Shown: positions 33,703 to 45,770 of the stretch, one piece after another | Layout: each line of letters starts with the position of its first letter | Numbering within the stretch: position 1 is the first letter of the stretch | Assembly: GCA_000827495.1 (NCBI GenBank) | Contig: KN817530.1 | Location: 242,446-306,445 of the forward strand | Origin: Hypholoma sublateritium FD-334 SS-4 | Lineage: Eukaryota; Basidiomycota; Agaricomycetes; Agaricales; Strophariaceae | Reading direction: 5' to 3' | Length of the DNA stretch: 64,000 bases | The notes under the pieces: model-generated | What the model was told of the DNA's origin: nothing | The model's database searches: none | Seen by the model: only the letters and a program-made list of their open reading frames with translations | Translations under genes and position numbers: made by a program

Positions 33703-33920
33703 TCAGACAGCCTCCCCGGTTATATCCGCAACCTGGTTTCATGGTTTCTTACTTTATGATCTTTATGCCTTTTCCCCGTTGCTTTACTCGCAAACCATTT
33801 TTCTACCCCGTAACCATTTGTAATACTCTCTAAATATATCAGTTAGAACACTACGGATTGTCTGAACAATAGCCCTCGGCTTATACATACACATTTTTGC
33901 ATTCATCCTCATTGCATCAA

Positions 33921-35969
33921 TCAATCGACATATGGAGGTGGCCTCATCACTTGATCATTCTCACTTTCACGCTGAACTGCTGGGATAAGATACGGAGGCG
34001 GTGCGTGTGCATGAGAACTTGGAGGCTCTTGGGGAGGTAGTGCAGCTGTTGTTATTTGTACCCTCAAAGGTGAGTCGCCTTGATGATATGGGACAAGCAG
34101 GGGAGGCGACGCTCGGTTCGGAGTAGTTTGTTGGACCACAATAGGTGATCTAAAGTCAGAATCAATAGAAGGAGGAGGATCAGAAGGATCATCCATCGCC
34201 GGAGGAGGCGGCGGTGGCTGTTCTGTTACATGTCCGTTTTCTTCTCTATCAAGGGCAATGCTGAGCGTTTCAATAGCCACATGTGCAGGTTGGTCAGTCA
34301 ACAACGTTAAATCTGCGTCTCTGGATGCCTCCTCGAGAGTTGGGGGCGGCGTGGAACCTCTTTGCATATCTTCGGAATGTCCATCGAACTGTTGTTCAGA
34401 AGAAAAGCCGAAAATCGTCCCTTCTCCTGGTATCTCGCGAAGAGTTGGGACGTCGTCCATCAGATCATTAGAATCTGGGAGAAATATTTCACTTTCGGAC
34501 TCCAAAAATGTTGGCAAACGTGAAGAAGAGGATGCTTCCAGCGCTGACACAAAAAATGGAGGAGGCGCATCGCGTTCTTCGAACGGTGGAGGAGCACCTA
34601 CAGGGAGCATGCTTGGGCCTGCCTCTCCTTCTGAGTAATGAGGAATTGAGGTATCATATTCCTCTTCTCGGTTTGTTCTGGTCGGCGGTCGATCATGTTT
34701 CTTCTGGTACGCATCATCCAGAGCTGGAGAGACTTCCGGAAGCGGAGCTGGTGTTGGCAAGATGGTGACGGGTACAACCATTGCGGAGATTTTCTCTGAT
34801 TGATTGGTCGTGTCCACAAAGGAGACATGAATCTTGATATGGAATGTCACAGAATGCAGTAGAGTTGACTGAGTTATAAGAGGGCTTTCAATGTCACTAT
34901 CCATTCTGGTAATTTCGGTACGAGAGTCAGATGGCGATGGAGACGAGTTGGGATGCAAGACAAAGCGCAATTGGATTGGCCGTGACGAATGGAATCGACA
35001 AGATGCTCCAGACCGCGCTATAACGACTCGATAAGACGAACCTAAAAACAGAGGTGAGAGAGGCATCTTTGAGGAAGATGCTGCATTGGATCCCTGGTGG
35101 TAGCCATCTTGAGGCTCCAGGAAGTCCGAACTGCCTTGCACAGGGTCATAGTCATCGCCACCAACATCATTGTCACTGTCAGGGTCGTTCTCACTTTCTT
35201 CGTAATATTCGCGCTTGACTTTGACAACTCGAACCAGTTCGGCTCGAACGTTGCGAAGGCGCAAGCCGCGGTCCACCACAGTCTCCCGGGAAGGAGGGGG
35301 CACAGTGACATACAAAGGGATAGCTTCTCCCGATGTAAATGTATTTCGCGGTAGCTCGACTTCAACCCGAGTTGGATCCTCAAGGGAAAGTGCTTCAGGT
35401 GATGATGGTAGTGTTTGTGTATGGGATGAATATCGACGAGTGTGCACAGTGAGGCTCTTCCTCAGAATTAAGTGAGTATTATCAACAGGATGAAGTGTTG
35501 CCGTTAGAGTATTGGCAAGAATCGAATGAGGAGTACGAATAGATTGTGGTGTATCGGGTAGCAGGGGTATTGCGAATGGAATAGTGGTGGGAAACAAGCT
35601 TTGAGGATCGCTTCGTGAGTAGAGTTCTACTTCTACGTCCGATAGGGATATCTCATGCTGGTAGGCGCTCTCAAATGACCGCAGAGAAATCGTCCTTATA
35701 GTCGGGCCAGAATAAGCGCTGAAAGCATGCCATACGGTACCAATTGATATAACTCACACGCGTTCCCAGCGATTAGGGTCAACACCTTTGATTTGGAGCT
35801 CCCCCTCAATGGCGGAGCGTTCTCCTTCAGCACCCAAATATCCTTTCTGAAAGTTGACCGCGTCGGCGGTCGGTATAATAAGGATTTGAGGTTCCGACAG
35901 ATCCTGGGTAGTGGTGTTATCAACCGGGTCTTGCTGTGAGTACGTCGGGGGTGGGAGGGACTCGGACAT
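33921..35969 (-). CDS. Alpha-arrestin-like adaptor with PY motifs
   Basis: Two exons joined near 35700-35756 give about 660 residues. The N-terminal half is an arrestin fold: FQKGYLGAEGERSAIEGELQ, ISLSDVEVELYSRS, TTIPFAIPLLPDTP, LTATLHPV, VEVELPRNTFTSGEAIPLYV and VRAELVRVVKVKREYYEE. The C-terminal half is Pro/Ser/Glu-rich and likely disordered. PPxY motifs occur at the N terminus (PPTY in LPPPTYSQQ) and twice near the C terminus (APPPYLIP and RPPPYVD at the very end). In fungi such proteins bring the ubiquitin ligase Rsp5 to plasma-membrane transporters and trigger endocytosis. The cargo here is unknown. It lies tail-to-tail with RAB5 with about 220 bp between stops. Confidence 0.87.
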
Positions 35970-36356
35970 GTCTCGTGAGCGCTTTGAGTGGTCTTGGTGG
36001 TTGTTAAATAAAAAGAGATGAGTATTTGCAAGCTATGGAAATGGCGATGCAAGATCACTACTCTACGCCATCACGTGTGTTGAAGGAATGCAACGCAAGT
36101 TTATTACTATGTAGCAAAGTATATCTAACTTGCAGTTATCCTGGAACAAAAAGCAGAAAGTATTAGTGCACTTTGTGCAAAACGAATAGGTTGTCCGTAA
36201 GTTGTTATTCAGCACATCCTTCGTCTGCAGCCCTCGTTCACTGTGCACCGCGCGGGCTTCGTGGGACCTCCTGAAAGTTGCTGATACACCGCTGCTTACG
36301 TTCATACACACTGGCGCCTTGCTAAAGTAAATTTTGTGTAGTAGGAGTTATGAATG

Positions 36357-36804
36357 TCATGATTGCTTCAATTCTGAGGCTTCCCGGATGATCGACGATG
36401 TCGCTTTTGAAGTTTCTCCTGCCCTGAGAGCGCGAGCAGCTTCTCGTTCCGCTTCCGGGCTTTTCAGTATTCTCTCGAGGGTAAATCGTTTCATTGCGGA
36501 AATTGGCCTGCAATTACGGATTGTAACAAGGTCCTCTTGTCGCAGTTCTGTTCATCTCAATCAGTACGGCCTTAAGCACATAAACGGAACATACGATTGA
36601 GTTCATCGTGAACCAGAAATTTCCTACTCCTTTCAATCCGCTGATGATTAGTCGACGGTAAGTATACCAAATAGCTACGAATGGGCGGTGGATGCGAACC
36701 TTTCCCGTCAAGTTGTGCACAACCCATCGTGAAACTGTAACCGTGGCAGTCTTCTTCATAAATCCTACTTTGGTAACAATTCCATTGAATGACATAGGCG
36801 GCAT
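36357..36804 (-). CDS. MRPS17: Mitochondrial small-subunit ribosomal protein uS17m
   Basis: Three exons encode about 117 residues. Exon 1 is MPPMSFNGIVTKVGFMKKTA to the conserved SRWVVHNLTGK. Exon 2 is RIERSRKFLVHDELN. Exon 3 is LRQEDLVTIRNCRPISAMKR, then FTLERILKSPEAEREAARA and a short tail to TGA at 36357-36359. The pattern (OB-fold, then NxLRxGDxVxIRxC) is that of S17, which binds the 5' domain of the small-subunit rRNA. The extension after KRF is typical of fungal mitochondrial forms. Both introns are about 60 bp. The start could be either the first Met or the Met at residue 4. Confidence 0.88.
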
Positions 36805-37147
36805 CTTCGACTAAAATTCTGGGGGTGAGACAAAGGAAAATGCTGCGTAACCGCGCTAGGGTAGGTGGCAGCTTAGCTGCAACAGCGAAAGCTCGGAGAT
36901 GTCTGGATCGTGGGAATTAAAATATCATGTAAAATGCTTTGGAGTCGGCCAGGCCACTGCTCCCGCTCTGCTGTTCCCTTGTACACAACCCTGAACTTTT
37001 TTCTACTGCACACTACCCAACCATTTCTAGAAGATATGTGACGTAGCAAATCATAATATCCTTCAAGTTTCTAGGATACTCAGAAACTAGTATCTTGTTT
37101 ACGGCTTCAATGGTGGCATGTCCCGACCACGTTAAGTTTGACCACGG

Positions 37148-39556
37148 TCATGGAGTAAAAACTTCCACATTCGTAACGTATACTGGGGACTTTTCTGAAT
37201 CCTTCTCGCAATCGCGATCAAACTTCTCTGGTTGGATTTCATCGGCTTCGTTGTATGGGCAGTATTTAGATTTCCTTCGCAGAACACGACCGTATCTGAG
37301 TAGATGCAGCCGATTTTTAAAAAATACTTCTGGATATCAAGAGGATAAGGAGCTACCTTTTCAAGACGAAAGGAATTGGAATCATTGTGATAGCGATAAA
37401 GCCTACGAGAGAGGCTGCCCATTGGGACCCCAGTGCATGGTACAGGTTAGGAGCAAATAACTATGGCGTATTCAGATTAGCAACAATTCATCATGTTTTC
37501 AGACAAATCGGTCGAACTGGAAAAGATGCACCAAACAAGCTTCGAATAACTGTACTGCTGGCCAACGCCGAGGCTGCCACAGCGAGATAAGCATCGATGA
37601 TATAATTGAATATACCCAACTGTCCAGTCAGTCAACAAATTTGTCTATTTTTCCAGGAGAGCATACACATACTGTCAATAGCTGGATGGAGAATCCAATC
37701 AACAATCCCGAGAGCATCGGCCACCAATAAGAAATGTTAGGATATGAAGTCCATCTAAAAACCGGAAATCTTAGTCGCTTCATTATTGGTGATATTGTAT
37801 TGGACTGGCTTACGCAAACCAAAAATAAGAAATTGCAAATAGGGGACCGGAGAAGAGCATCATCTCCAAACGAAATTCTGGGGGAACAGGCCTTGGCGCA
37901 ACCCTAATGACTTCGTCTTGATACTTAGGATTATAGTACAGAGAATACTGTGGAATCCAAGGTTGATCATAACTCGAAGATACGTATCATGCAGCATCGC
38001 ACTCACCAGTATTACCGCGACAGTACCCCCCAATGGCAGAGGAATGAACATTAATCCCGAGATTCCGCCATTGAAATGGTGTCCCTGGGTGAAAACGATG
38101 GGATACGCTGTGAACAATAAATATAGACACCCATATGTGAACTGATGTACCCCTCGTGTGAGTATGCGTTCCACCTACAATAGATGAACAGGACCCACGC
38201 TCATGTACAGTGTGAGTGCTATTAACATAGGCTCTCGGAAAAGAATTGCGAAGGGCCGCGCCACAATTTGCTCTAGACGTGCTATGAACCTAATTTCTTG
38301 CCTTTCTAAGGCGGCATAATAACGACTATCACCGGTCTCCAGTCGCTTTTCTTGGGCTTTCTTAACAAGTAAGATTGGACTTGATATTTACAGCGTAAGT
38401 AGATACTCATTGAAATAAATAACACCCTTACGTGTATGTTTCGGGGATCGTGAAAATGATCAAAATCTCGCCAATCACTGCCTGAGCAATTGTTAACTGC
38501 GCAGAACAAACATGCACTGTTTATCGTACTCACCAGTCCTGCTAACACCCAGAAGAGCCACCTCCATGAAATCCTGTCACCGATAAAGCCCGCGACTATT
38601 GGTCCGAGTGCTGGTCCAGCAAATGGGGCGACTGTGAATAAAGCTAGGGCTTTCCCCCTCGTTCCTGCATCCCAGATATCGGAGATCAAAGCTCTAAAAG
38701 CTGAAGGTGAGTATGGAATGGGCAATCGCTTGACCAAAGCTCCAAGAACGCAGGTATGAACGGAACCGACCCAGAATTTGTGAGAGGAGCAGCGGCAAAC
38801 ATGCCCCCCAAAAAACGGAAAATAAGAACCGACGCGGTATTCTTGGCAAGTGCACTTCCAACTAAGAAGCACTGCAAATGAAAATATGTCAAACAATGGC
38901 AATAATCTGAGGTTGGCGCACTCACCGCGAATGCGAAAAATGGATAGATAAATAGAGGTCGCCGTCCATACTGCTCCGAAAGAGGTCCCCACAGAATTGG
39001 CCTGCAGTGAAGGTCAGCTACGGACCTTTAAGTGCTCTAAGAAATGTTGCACCCGACACAGTAGCCAAGGACGAAGAACGACAGTGTCAAGATCCCCACC
39101 GTCTCTGACAATTTAAATTCTTCCTTTAGCTGAGAAAAAATTCCCGACGCTATGGAAATTTGAGATATCTTCCTACAAGTTGGTCGTATGACATACGAGA
39201 TGAACTAGCGAATGTCCTATATGTTCGATATAGCTTTAAGTTAGAAAAAGCCCTGAGTTTTTTATACAGCATTTATCCTTACGCATTTAATACCAGGAGA
39301 CTGCTGATAAGCGTCAGATACCATCTTCGTGCTCTAGTCCAGTTCTTTGTTGGCCCTTCAGTAGATATCCTAGGAAAGGTCGGTCAAAAAAACTTACCTG
39401 TGGGTTGTCTGGATCATTTGCTTTGAATCGGTCTATGAGATAGGGGTCAAGGGCCACCGTGCTCTCCGAGCCTGGCATGTTATGTAGAGGTGGCGACATT
39501 GAAAAGCCTTCTGACTGTTGAACGTCCGAATCGCTTTCCAGCTTGGGGGACGACAT
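37148..39556 (-). CDS. MFS drug:H+ antiporter (DHA1 type)
   Basis: The cytosolic N terminus (MSSPKLESDSDVQQSEGF) leads into a 12-helix transporter with about ten introns. Recognisable parts are FLVGSALAKNTASVLIFRF, LISDIWDAGTRGKALALFTV, the antiporter motif C (APFAGPALGPIVAGFIGD), WRWLFWVLAGL, RPFAILFREPMLIALTLYMS, HHFNGGISGLMFIPLPLGG, NPKYQDEVIRVAPRPVPPEF, YNPKYQ-type central loop, LASSTVIRSLFGASFP and LFAPNLYHALGSQWAASLVG. The last exon starts after an acceptor near 37290 and reads RYGRVLRRKSKYCPYNEADE to TGA at 37148-37150; a nearer acceptor would run into a stop. Relatives export polyamines, azoles and other drugs. The substrate here is unknown. It is divergent from WRAP73 across about 340 bp. 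Confidence 0.88.
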
Positions 39557-39894
39557 CAGTAGGAAAAGGTATGTCGGGGGCGAGCTCGCGATGATTTATT
39601 TTCATGACTCGACAGTGCGCTGTACCGGTCTCGGTATGCTTGAATGCCATGACAGCCGTAAATCCACTGGGGTCCGCACAGGAACGGAAGAACATATGAT
39701 ACAGATTTGTCAGACTACTTTCTGTACGCAGTCAATATGTACGCACAAGTACATACATACATGTGTTCGTGTCGGAAGCGGTTGGAAGAAGACAATTGTC
39801 GGCAGTTGAATGATCGCTTTGATCCGTTAAACGCTCAAGATCACAGAGGATCACCCACGCTCATTTCCAACTCTCCATTGCCAGTGCCTATCAT

Positions 39895-41864
39895 ATGGAC
39901 TTCACGGAGCTCTATAGACAATCGGCCTCACTGGTGGCCTTCAGTCCTGGTGCACATTTCATTCTCACAGCGGTCCAGGACAGAGTCATTGTCCGACGCA
40001 CAGATACCTTCCAAATTACGCGCACCTGGCTCGTGGACGGCTCACCATCTCCCACTGAAATCGCGTGTTTTTCTCGGTCACAACCTAAACAAAAGGCACA
40101 GGTGTCTCAACCTTCCACGGTGCCCCCTTTCGATAGCTGGATCACACATATCGGCTGGTCCTGTGACTCCGAATTCATTCTTGCTGCCTGTGCGAAGAAA
40201 GGAGTCGTCCACCTCTTGAAACTTCGCGACGAAGAGTGGCGAGGTCGTATTGACTCTGGCGCAGAAGGTGACAGGGGTTTTGTCGTCTATTTGATAAACT
40301 TCTCAGTCTGTGGAGGTAGGTCTTGTGAAAGCACAGTGGGCACCTGATGGACGGACAGTACTCTGCTTCTCGGACTGGGGTGTGAGTCCCCGCACAATGT
40401 CGCGAAATTACTCCGAAACAATTCTTGTAGCTGCGAGTATCCCTATGGTCGTTAACAAGCGGCACTGCGACATATATCCAATTTCCTATCCATCCTGATA
40501 AAGGTTTAATGAACCACCTTGCTATGTTTCGAAGCTGATTCTCTCCAACCACAGGATATGCTTTCCGGTCTGACGGCCACTATTTCATTCTTGCCGAGCG
40601 GCATAAATCTAAGGACACTTTGGGTGTTTATGATGCAACTGAAGGTTACAAACTTGCTCGCGTATGTTCATTGCCGCATAAAAGTGATTGGCTATTCACC
40701 ACAGTTCTGCACCAGCATTTTCTTTTACCAACATCGTCATTCGCCTCATTTTCTTTGTCACCCACTGGGAACTACATCGCCGTATGGGAAGGGCCATTGG
40801 AGGTACGTTTTGAATGCTACACAACCACTCCCAATATGTAACCCTTTGCTAGTATAAGTTGCACGTGGTAACATTAGCCGGCGACATCCTGACCTCGTTC
40901 AGCCCAAATTCTGACCCAGGCCTAGGAATTCGAACCGTAGCATGGCATCCAAGTGGAATTTTCTTGGCCATTGGAGGATGGGACGACAAGGTAATTATTT
41001 ATCTCTGCCCTTAAACAAAAATGTTTTATACAGCACATCATAAGATACATATTCTTGACAGCTTGAGCTGGTCGAATGTCGCGACGTTGGAAATATCTAC
41101 TCGGATTCCCTTGTCCGCGGTGGGTCTCAAAGCGAAATCCCGGTCGTTTATATCATTGACCTCAATGGCAGATCGCATGGCGAGAACCTTCCAAATGGTT
41201 GGAAACGACTGAAGGACGGGGATTTTTGTCTTGTAAAGTATCGACGAACTCAGTCAACAGTGACGTTCTAACCATTCGGTCCAGATGATCGTCTGCAAGG
41301 TATTCAAGTGCTGAATATCGTGCGAGCAGACCCAACCAAACCGAATCCCAAAAGTGGGTTGGTTCAACTAGACTGGAACCTAACGGGCACCCTGCTTTTG
41401 GCACGATTCGGTGATTACTTTCGCTACTGTGTCTATCGATTCCTAAATAAAGTCACAGAAAGCATACCAACAGCAGTCTACCTTTTCGACTTCCCTTCGT
41501 CGCGTGAAAAGTTCATGCCAAAGCTAAGGACTGTTTTAATTCACTCGCAACCTGTTGTACATGCAAGGTGGAACCCTGTTCGGAAAGGGAGTCTGGCGCT
41601 CTGTTGCTCCAACCAAAGTATTTATACTTGGAGTGATGAATGGCACGGCGAATCGGGGGAGGAAGAGGATATGGCTGAGTGTATCGGTGTCCCTGCAAGT
41701 GTGTCTGTCCCATCTCTCTAACGTACAAAATGATCAACCATATGACAGAAAAATTCGAGACAAAAGATCTTCATTGGGCTCCTGATGGTAAAGGTCTTAT
41801 TCTTCTTGGAAAAGATCAATTCTGCTGCGCCTTCGAGGTCATAGAAGGCAACGAAACTGTATAA
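39895..41864 (+). CDS. WD-repeat protein WRAP73 (WDR8) homologue
   Basis: The protein starts MDFTELYRQSASLVAFSPGA, which matches the conserved start of WRAP73. WD-like blades follow: SWITHIGWSCDSEFILAACA, VVHLLKLRDEEWRGRIDSG, VKAQWAPDGRTVLCFSDW, YFILAERHKSKDTLGVYDAT (read across an intron), SFASFSLSPTGNYIAVWEG, IRTVAWHPSGIFLAIGGWDD, KVHARWNP-type final blades (SLALCCSNQSIYTWSDEW) and DLHWAPDGKGLILLGKDQFC. In fission yeast and animals this protein works with SSX2IP/Msd1 in anchoring microtubules at spindle poles. At least six introns interrupt the gene; several junctions near 40300-40550 are not fully resolved. The stop is TAA at 41862-41864. Confidence 0.85.
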
Positions 41865-43680
41865 CTTGTACATTGTCGAAGAACATGACAAGCATCATGA
41901 TGATAATATCTATTGCGAGCGAAGCCAAAGCAAAGCCAAAGCGATCTCAGGGTGGAACCGGCGACCAAATAAAGCCAAACTTTACGACGCAAAGTCCTTG
42001 TGTAAAATTCTGTAAGACTGCCACTACATCATACTAGGTTCCGAGTGCTATATCTTCGTCAAATTTTGTCCGGTCCCCCTTAATCACTTCATATTCGCAC
42101 AGCGTAATTAAGCTGTTTAACATGTATTCCTCCAGAAAAATTGATCAGTCTTCAAAGGCCGTGTTTCTCTCACTAAATTGATCAAAAATTAATGAACGGG
42201 GTTCTTTTAATCAGCAAAACAACAAGGAGTGATTGTATTCGACTTCGATTTCGCGTTCTGGGTCCTATAGAGCACAAATACATGATATGTTAGAAAATTA
42301 GAAGTATAAATGTTCGTTGAGCAGGTTGGGAGGCTTAAAATCTGCGGTACTCGCTGACGCGTCGCGTATGTACATATTGGGAAATGGCCCGAGCGCGACT
42401 CCAACCGCTGCTGTTCTACGCCCTCACACGCGGCCAGGTAAAGAGATAATGCTTTCCCTTGACTGTGATCTACGATTATTCTACGACTAGGATGGCGAAG
42501 CGAGCCCCGCCCCCGCAGGTCGCGGATACTTAATGTAAGTGTCTCCCAAGCCGTTACAGAGGGACGGCCTTCGTAAATTTGACCTGGGTGAAATCCCGGA
42601 GCGTAGGTGTGCTATTTACTCATCTCATTTATCCGAATCGTGACCTGGGCATCTTCATCAAAGACTCCGTGCCAACGCGAGACCTAATTACGTACCGTCG
42701 ATGTTCCAACTTCATTAGCACACCTTGCTCAGTGCTCACCCCCACTATGACACCTCGTGATGCGAACCTTCCACGTGAAACTGGGGCATCGTTGATTAAT
42801 TCTAAGTAAAACGTGCATCGCGCGCCGCGCACCGCGACGATGAGTTACACGACACTTTGTGCGAGTCCGAGGGCTGACATGCATAGTCAGACTCATGTTG
42901 TTGAGCTCATTGCAATGGCCCGCAAAAAAGAAATCTACACTCATTATTTTATGCAAATGTTATCATATGACGTCGATGACTTGAACCATATAATTTACAT
43001 TACTATTCGCAGCAGCAGCAGAAGCATGTCCATAACCGCCAATGCAGGGAATAATACTCAAAAGGCATCACAAGCGCGCCCTGAGAGAGATATATTTTAC
43101 CAGCAGGGTAGGTACGGTAGCAGAACAGCCTAGAATAACACATACCTATACTACTTCCCGCATCCACGCCCGTTCCCTGCGCACGCAGCACTCCCGCCCC
43201 CCTCCCAAACAATGCCGAACACCACTCGCCTATTCTCTGCATAGAGTCTATGGGGCGTAAACCGCCTCCTTACCTTCTGCTTGAAGGCCGTTCTTGCACG
43301 ATGCCCGCTGCGCACAGCACAACAGCCATGTTCCACTTTCACCGCGCCGGTGTTATTGACGGGGCATGATACCGGATGTAAGACGTTCGCGATCAGGGAT
43401 GATTACAGGTCGCTCGGCATTGTACACTAGGCGACGAGGGAGGGTGAGCATGGTGCTGCATGGTGAAGGTCAAGTACTGTGAGATCATAGATGTCCGATG
43501 ATCGATGAACGAAACCAATCAACAAAGTCACGCGGTACTCTATCACGTGAAATATCTATATATGGTAATGTCATAGTGGGGGTGAGCTGGGCTAGCTATG
43601 TTCTGGCTATGTTCCTCAGGCTATCTTCGCCAAATCATCATGCCCACGTCCAACTTTATGTCCCTTCCCTCTGAGTCACT
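41865..43680. other. Intergenic region without a recognisable gene
   Basis: In this 1.8-kb gap I see only short open frames with no domain, no matching splice partners and no codon bias. There are small local repeats near 41920-41950 (GCGAAGCCAAAGCAAAGCCA) and a CG-rich patch near 42490-42530. The right 150 bp carry an E-box and a TATA-like motif ahead of the hydrolase gene. Confidence 0.6.
43541..43568 (+). promoter_or_regulatory. E-box and TATA-like motif upstream of the hydrolase gene
   Basis: TCACGTGA, a palindromic E-box, is followed within about ten bases by CTATATATGG, a TATA-like element some 115 bp before the ATG at 43681. The spacing fits a fungal core promoter. No experimental start is known. 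Confidence 0.4.
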
Positions 43681-45071
43681 ATGGATATAGAGTACTACAA
43701 GCAGATAACCACATCCCGGGGATTGCTTTATTCCTACTACCGAAGAGCACCGAGCGTAGAAATCATCGCAGAGCTTGAATCCAAGGACCCCCCTCTACCG
43801 ACTCTTCTATTTCTACATGGCTTTCCCACCAGCTCTCGTCTCTGGAGGCATCAAGTCCAGTATTTCAACAAGCGAGGGTTTTCCATATGTGCGCTTGATT
43901 TGCCAGGATTCGGACAGACCTCGAAACCCCTGGAAACCGAGGCATATCGAGCAAGCCTCATATGCAAGGATATCCTCGAAATATTGGACAAAGAGTCTGT
44001 GGACAAAGTCATCGTTATTGGCCATGACCTGTTGAACAGTCACTTCCTGTTTCTTTGATCGTATTCTCTAAAATCTCCTTGGAACAGAGGCTCAAAGATC
44101 GCTTCTCGCCTGGCGAACTTCTATCCAGAGCGTTTCACAGCATATGCGTTTCTTGCTGTACCATACAGCGCCCCTAGACCAATGTCGAATATCAATCACA
44201 CTTTGCGAGCGGTGAACGTTCTTCCCATATTCCATGCAGATTGCAGACTGAAGTTTCGAGACTTATAAGACTAAAAAGATGTGTGGATACGAGCTCTGCG
44301 GTCATATCGATTTCTACGCGGAGGAAGACGCCAGCATAATCATAGCATCCCACGTAAGTAAAATATCTTTGTCTTCATACCCATTTATAATGTCTCCACC
44401 GCAATGCAGCCGGAATCCTTTTTTAGTGCCATGTTTCCGACCGATCCCAAAATTTGGGTTACACAAGTGGCGCCCATCGGGGCCTTGAGATCGTGGCTTG
44501 AACGCGATGTAAGAACAGAGATCCCAGCATATGTCGTATCCGAGGTACACACTCTCTGGTCCTATCCCTCAGGTGTAAATTACAACTGTACATCAAATTA
44601 ACAAAACCCTCTGTACCAACAGGATTTGAGAGAATGGCGCGATATTTTGTCTCAGGATGTTGCCCTGCCGGCATTATACTGGTATGAGGTAATGTCGCCG
44701 AGGACATTCCAAGTCTTCTGTCGCGACGCGTTTGACGCTTCTATTTGATTTAGGCGCTGGTGTCAGGACTCAATGTGGACGATGACAAAGGTGGGCGCTT
44801 CGCTACTTTTTTCCACTCCCGGTAGATTCCTGAAGTTGACTTTACATTGACAGTCATTCCTCGAGAAAAATATCCAGTGAATCAACCTGTTTTCTTTGCT
44901 GCTGCAATGCACGACTACATTTCCCTCGGAATATTGAGCATCGCCACCACAAAATATCATTGCAAGAAAGCTACCATTCGTGAGTTTCACGATGGACATT
45001 GGCTGATGATGTCTTCGCCTGCAGAGGTGAACGCTGCACTTTTCTCGTGGATCATGGATCAGATATGCTAG
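43681..45071 (+). CDS. Alpha/beta hydrolase, epoxide-hydrolase-like
   Basis: The N-terminal exon reads LLFLHGFPTSSRLWRHQVQY (the oxyanion HGFP loop), ICALDLPGFGQTSKP and VDKVIVIGHD, with nucleophile Asp. With an intron from about 44033 to 44090 this becomes GHDLGSKIASRLANFYPERF. Later exons give MCGYELCGHIDFYAEEDAS, SFFSAMFPTDPKIWV (lid region), LVSGLNVDDDKG and VIPREKYPVNQPVFFAAAMH, and end with FHDGHWLMMSSPAEVNAALF, which contains the catalytic His. Epoxide hydrolases of this fold open epoxides through an Asp ester. The usual GHDWG is GHDLG here. Introns near 44220-44270, 44353-44406, 44544-44622 and 44690-44860 are placed by eye. It could also be a related hydrolase with another substrate. 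Confidence 0.78.
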
Positions 45072-45770
45072 AGTTTCCTGGGTCTCTCTTCGTTGTGGAT
45101 GGGCACATTTTCCAGCTTGAAATACATGTCATTATCATGTTCCATGATATTAGTGTGTCAGAAACTTGTAGTTATAATTGTTATGATAAAAGATCACTCA
45201 TATACTTATAATTATGACACGCTTTTATTTGTCGGTGATATTTCCCTCCTTTTTGAGCTCAAGGGCCCAAGCTTTCCTCATTTCAGATTTCTCACTTACT
45301 GAAAATATATTATGACAGCCAAATGACGACCTAATCTGCCTGGATTTGTCTGATCATGGCCGCAGCGAAGCGAGGCAAATCTTGTATCACTTATTGAGAT
45401 GCTAGTACACTTTTATCATGTTCGGCGGCCAACGCTGTCGTGGCTGTGCGGCGTGGTACATAGCTTGCTCACCAATCATTGCCGAAAGCGCCGACTTCCG
45501 AGAATGGTGACGCGTTCCTAGAGGACGCATCGACGACGGTTTCTCGGTACATTAAATTTCTATAAGACTATGGGAAGGATACGCAACATAGTATTGTTAG
45601 CGAGCGCTTCAAATTGCAAGACTTTGCTAGTATTTTACTAGTAAGTACGTGCCGTTTGCTTGAGCGCTGCAAGTACAGAACCTGGAGAATTGCTTACTTA
45701 ACGGTCGATTCCGTGCCTATACGGGTGAAATCAAGCCGGCCTGTATTCACTCTTCCTCTTCCGCTTTCTC
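45072..45770. other. Intergenic region without a recognisable gene
   Basis: The first half is AT-rich 3' flank of the hydrolase gene with a loose inverted repeat (GTGTCAG near 45154 and TGACAC near 45215). The second half is the promoter region of the m-AAA protease gene, with a CT-rich patch just before its ATG. I see no coding signal. Confidence 0.55.

Noticed and set aside
37290..37350. Frame break near the C terminus of the DHA1-type transporter
   Set aside because: Using the acceptor ATCTACTCAG instead of the nearer ATATCCAG joins the exons in phase (VLKRYGRVLRRKSKY) without a stop.
41865..43680. A hidden gene in the 1.8-kb gap
   Set aside because: All six frames give only short pieces with no recognisable motif or consistent exon chain.
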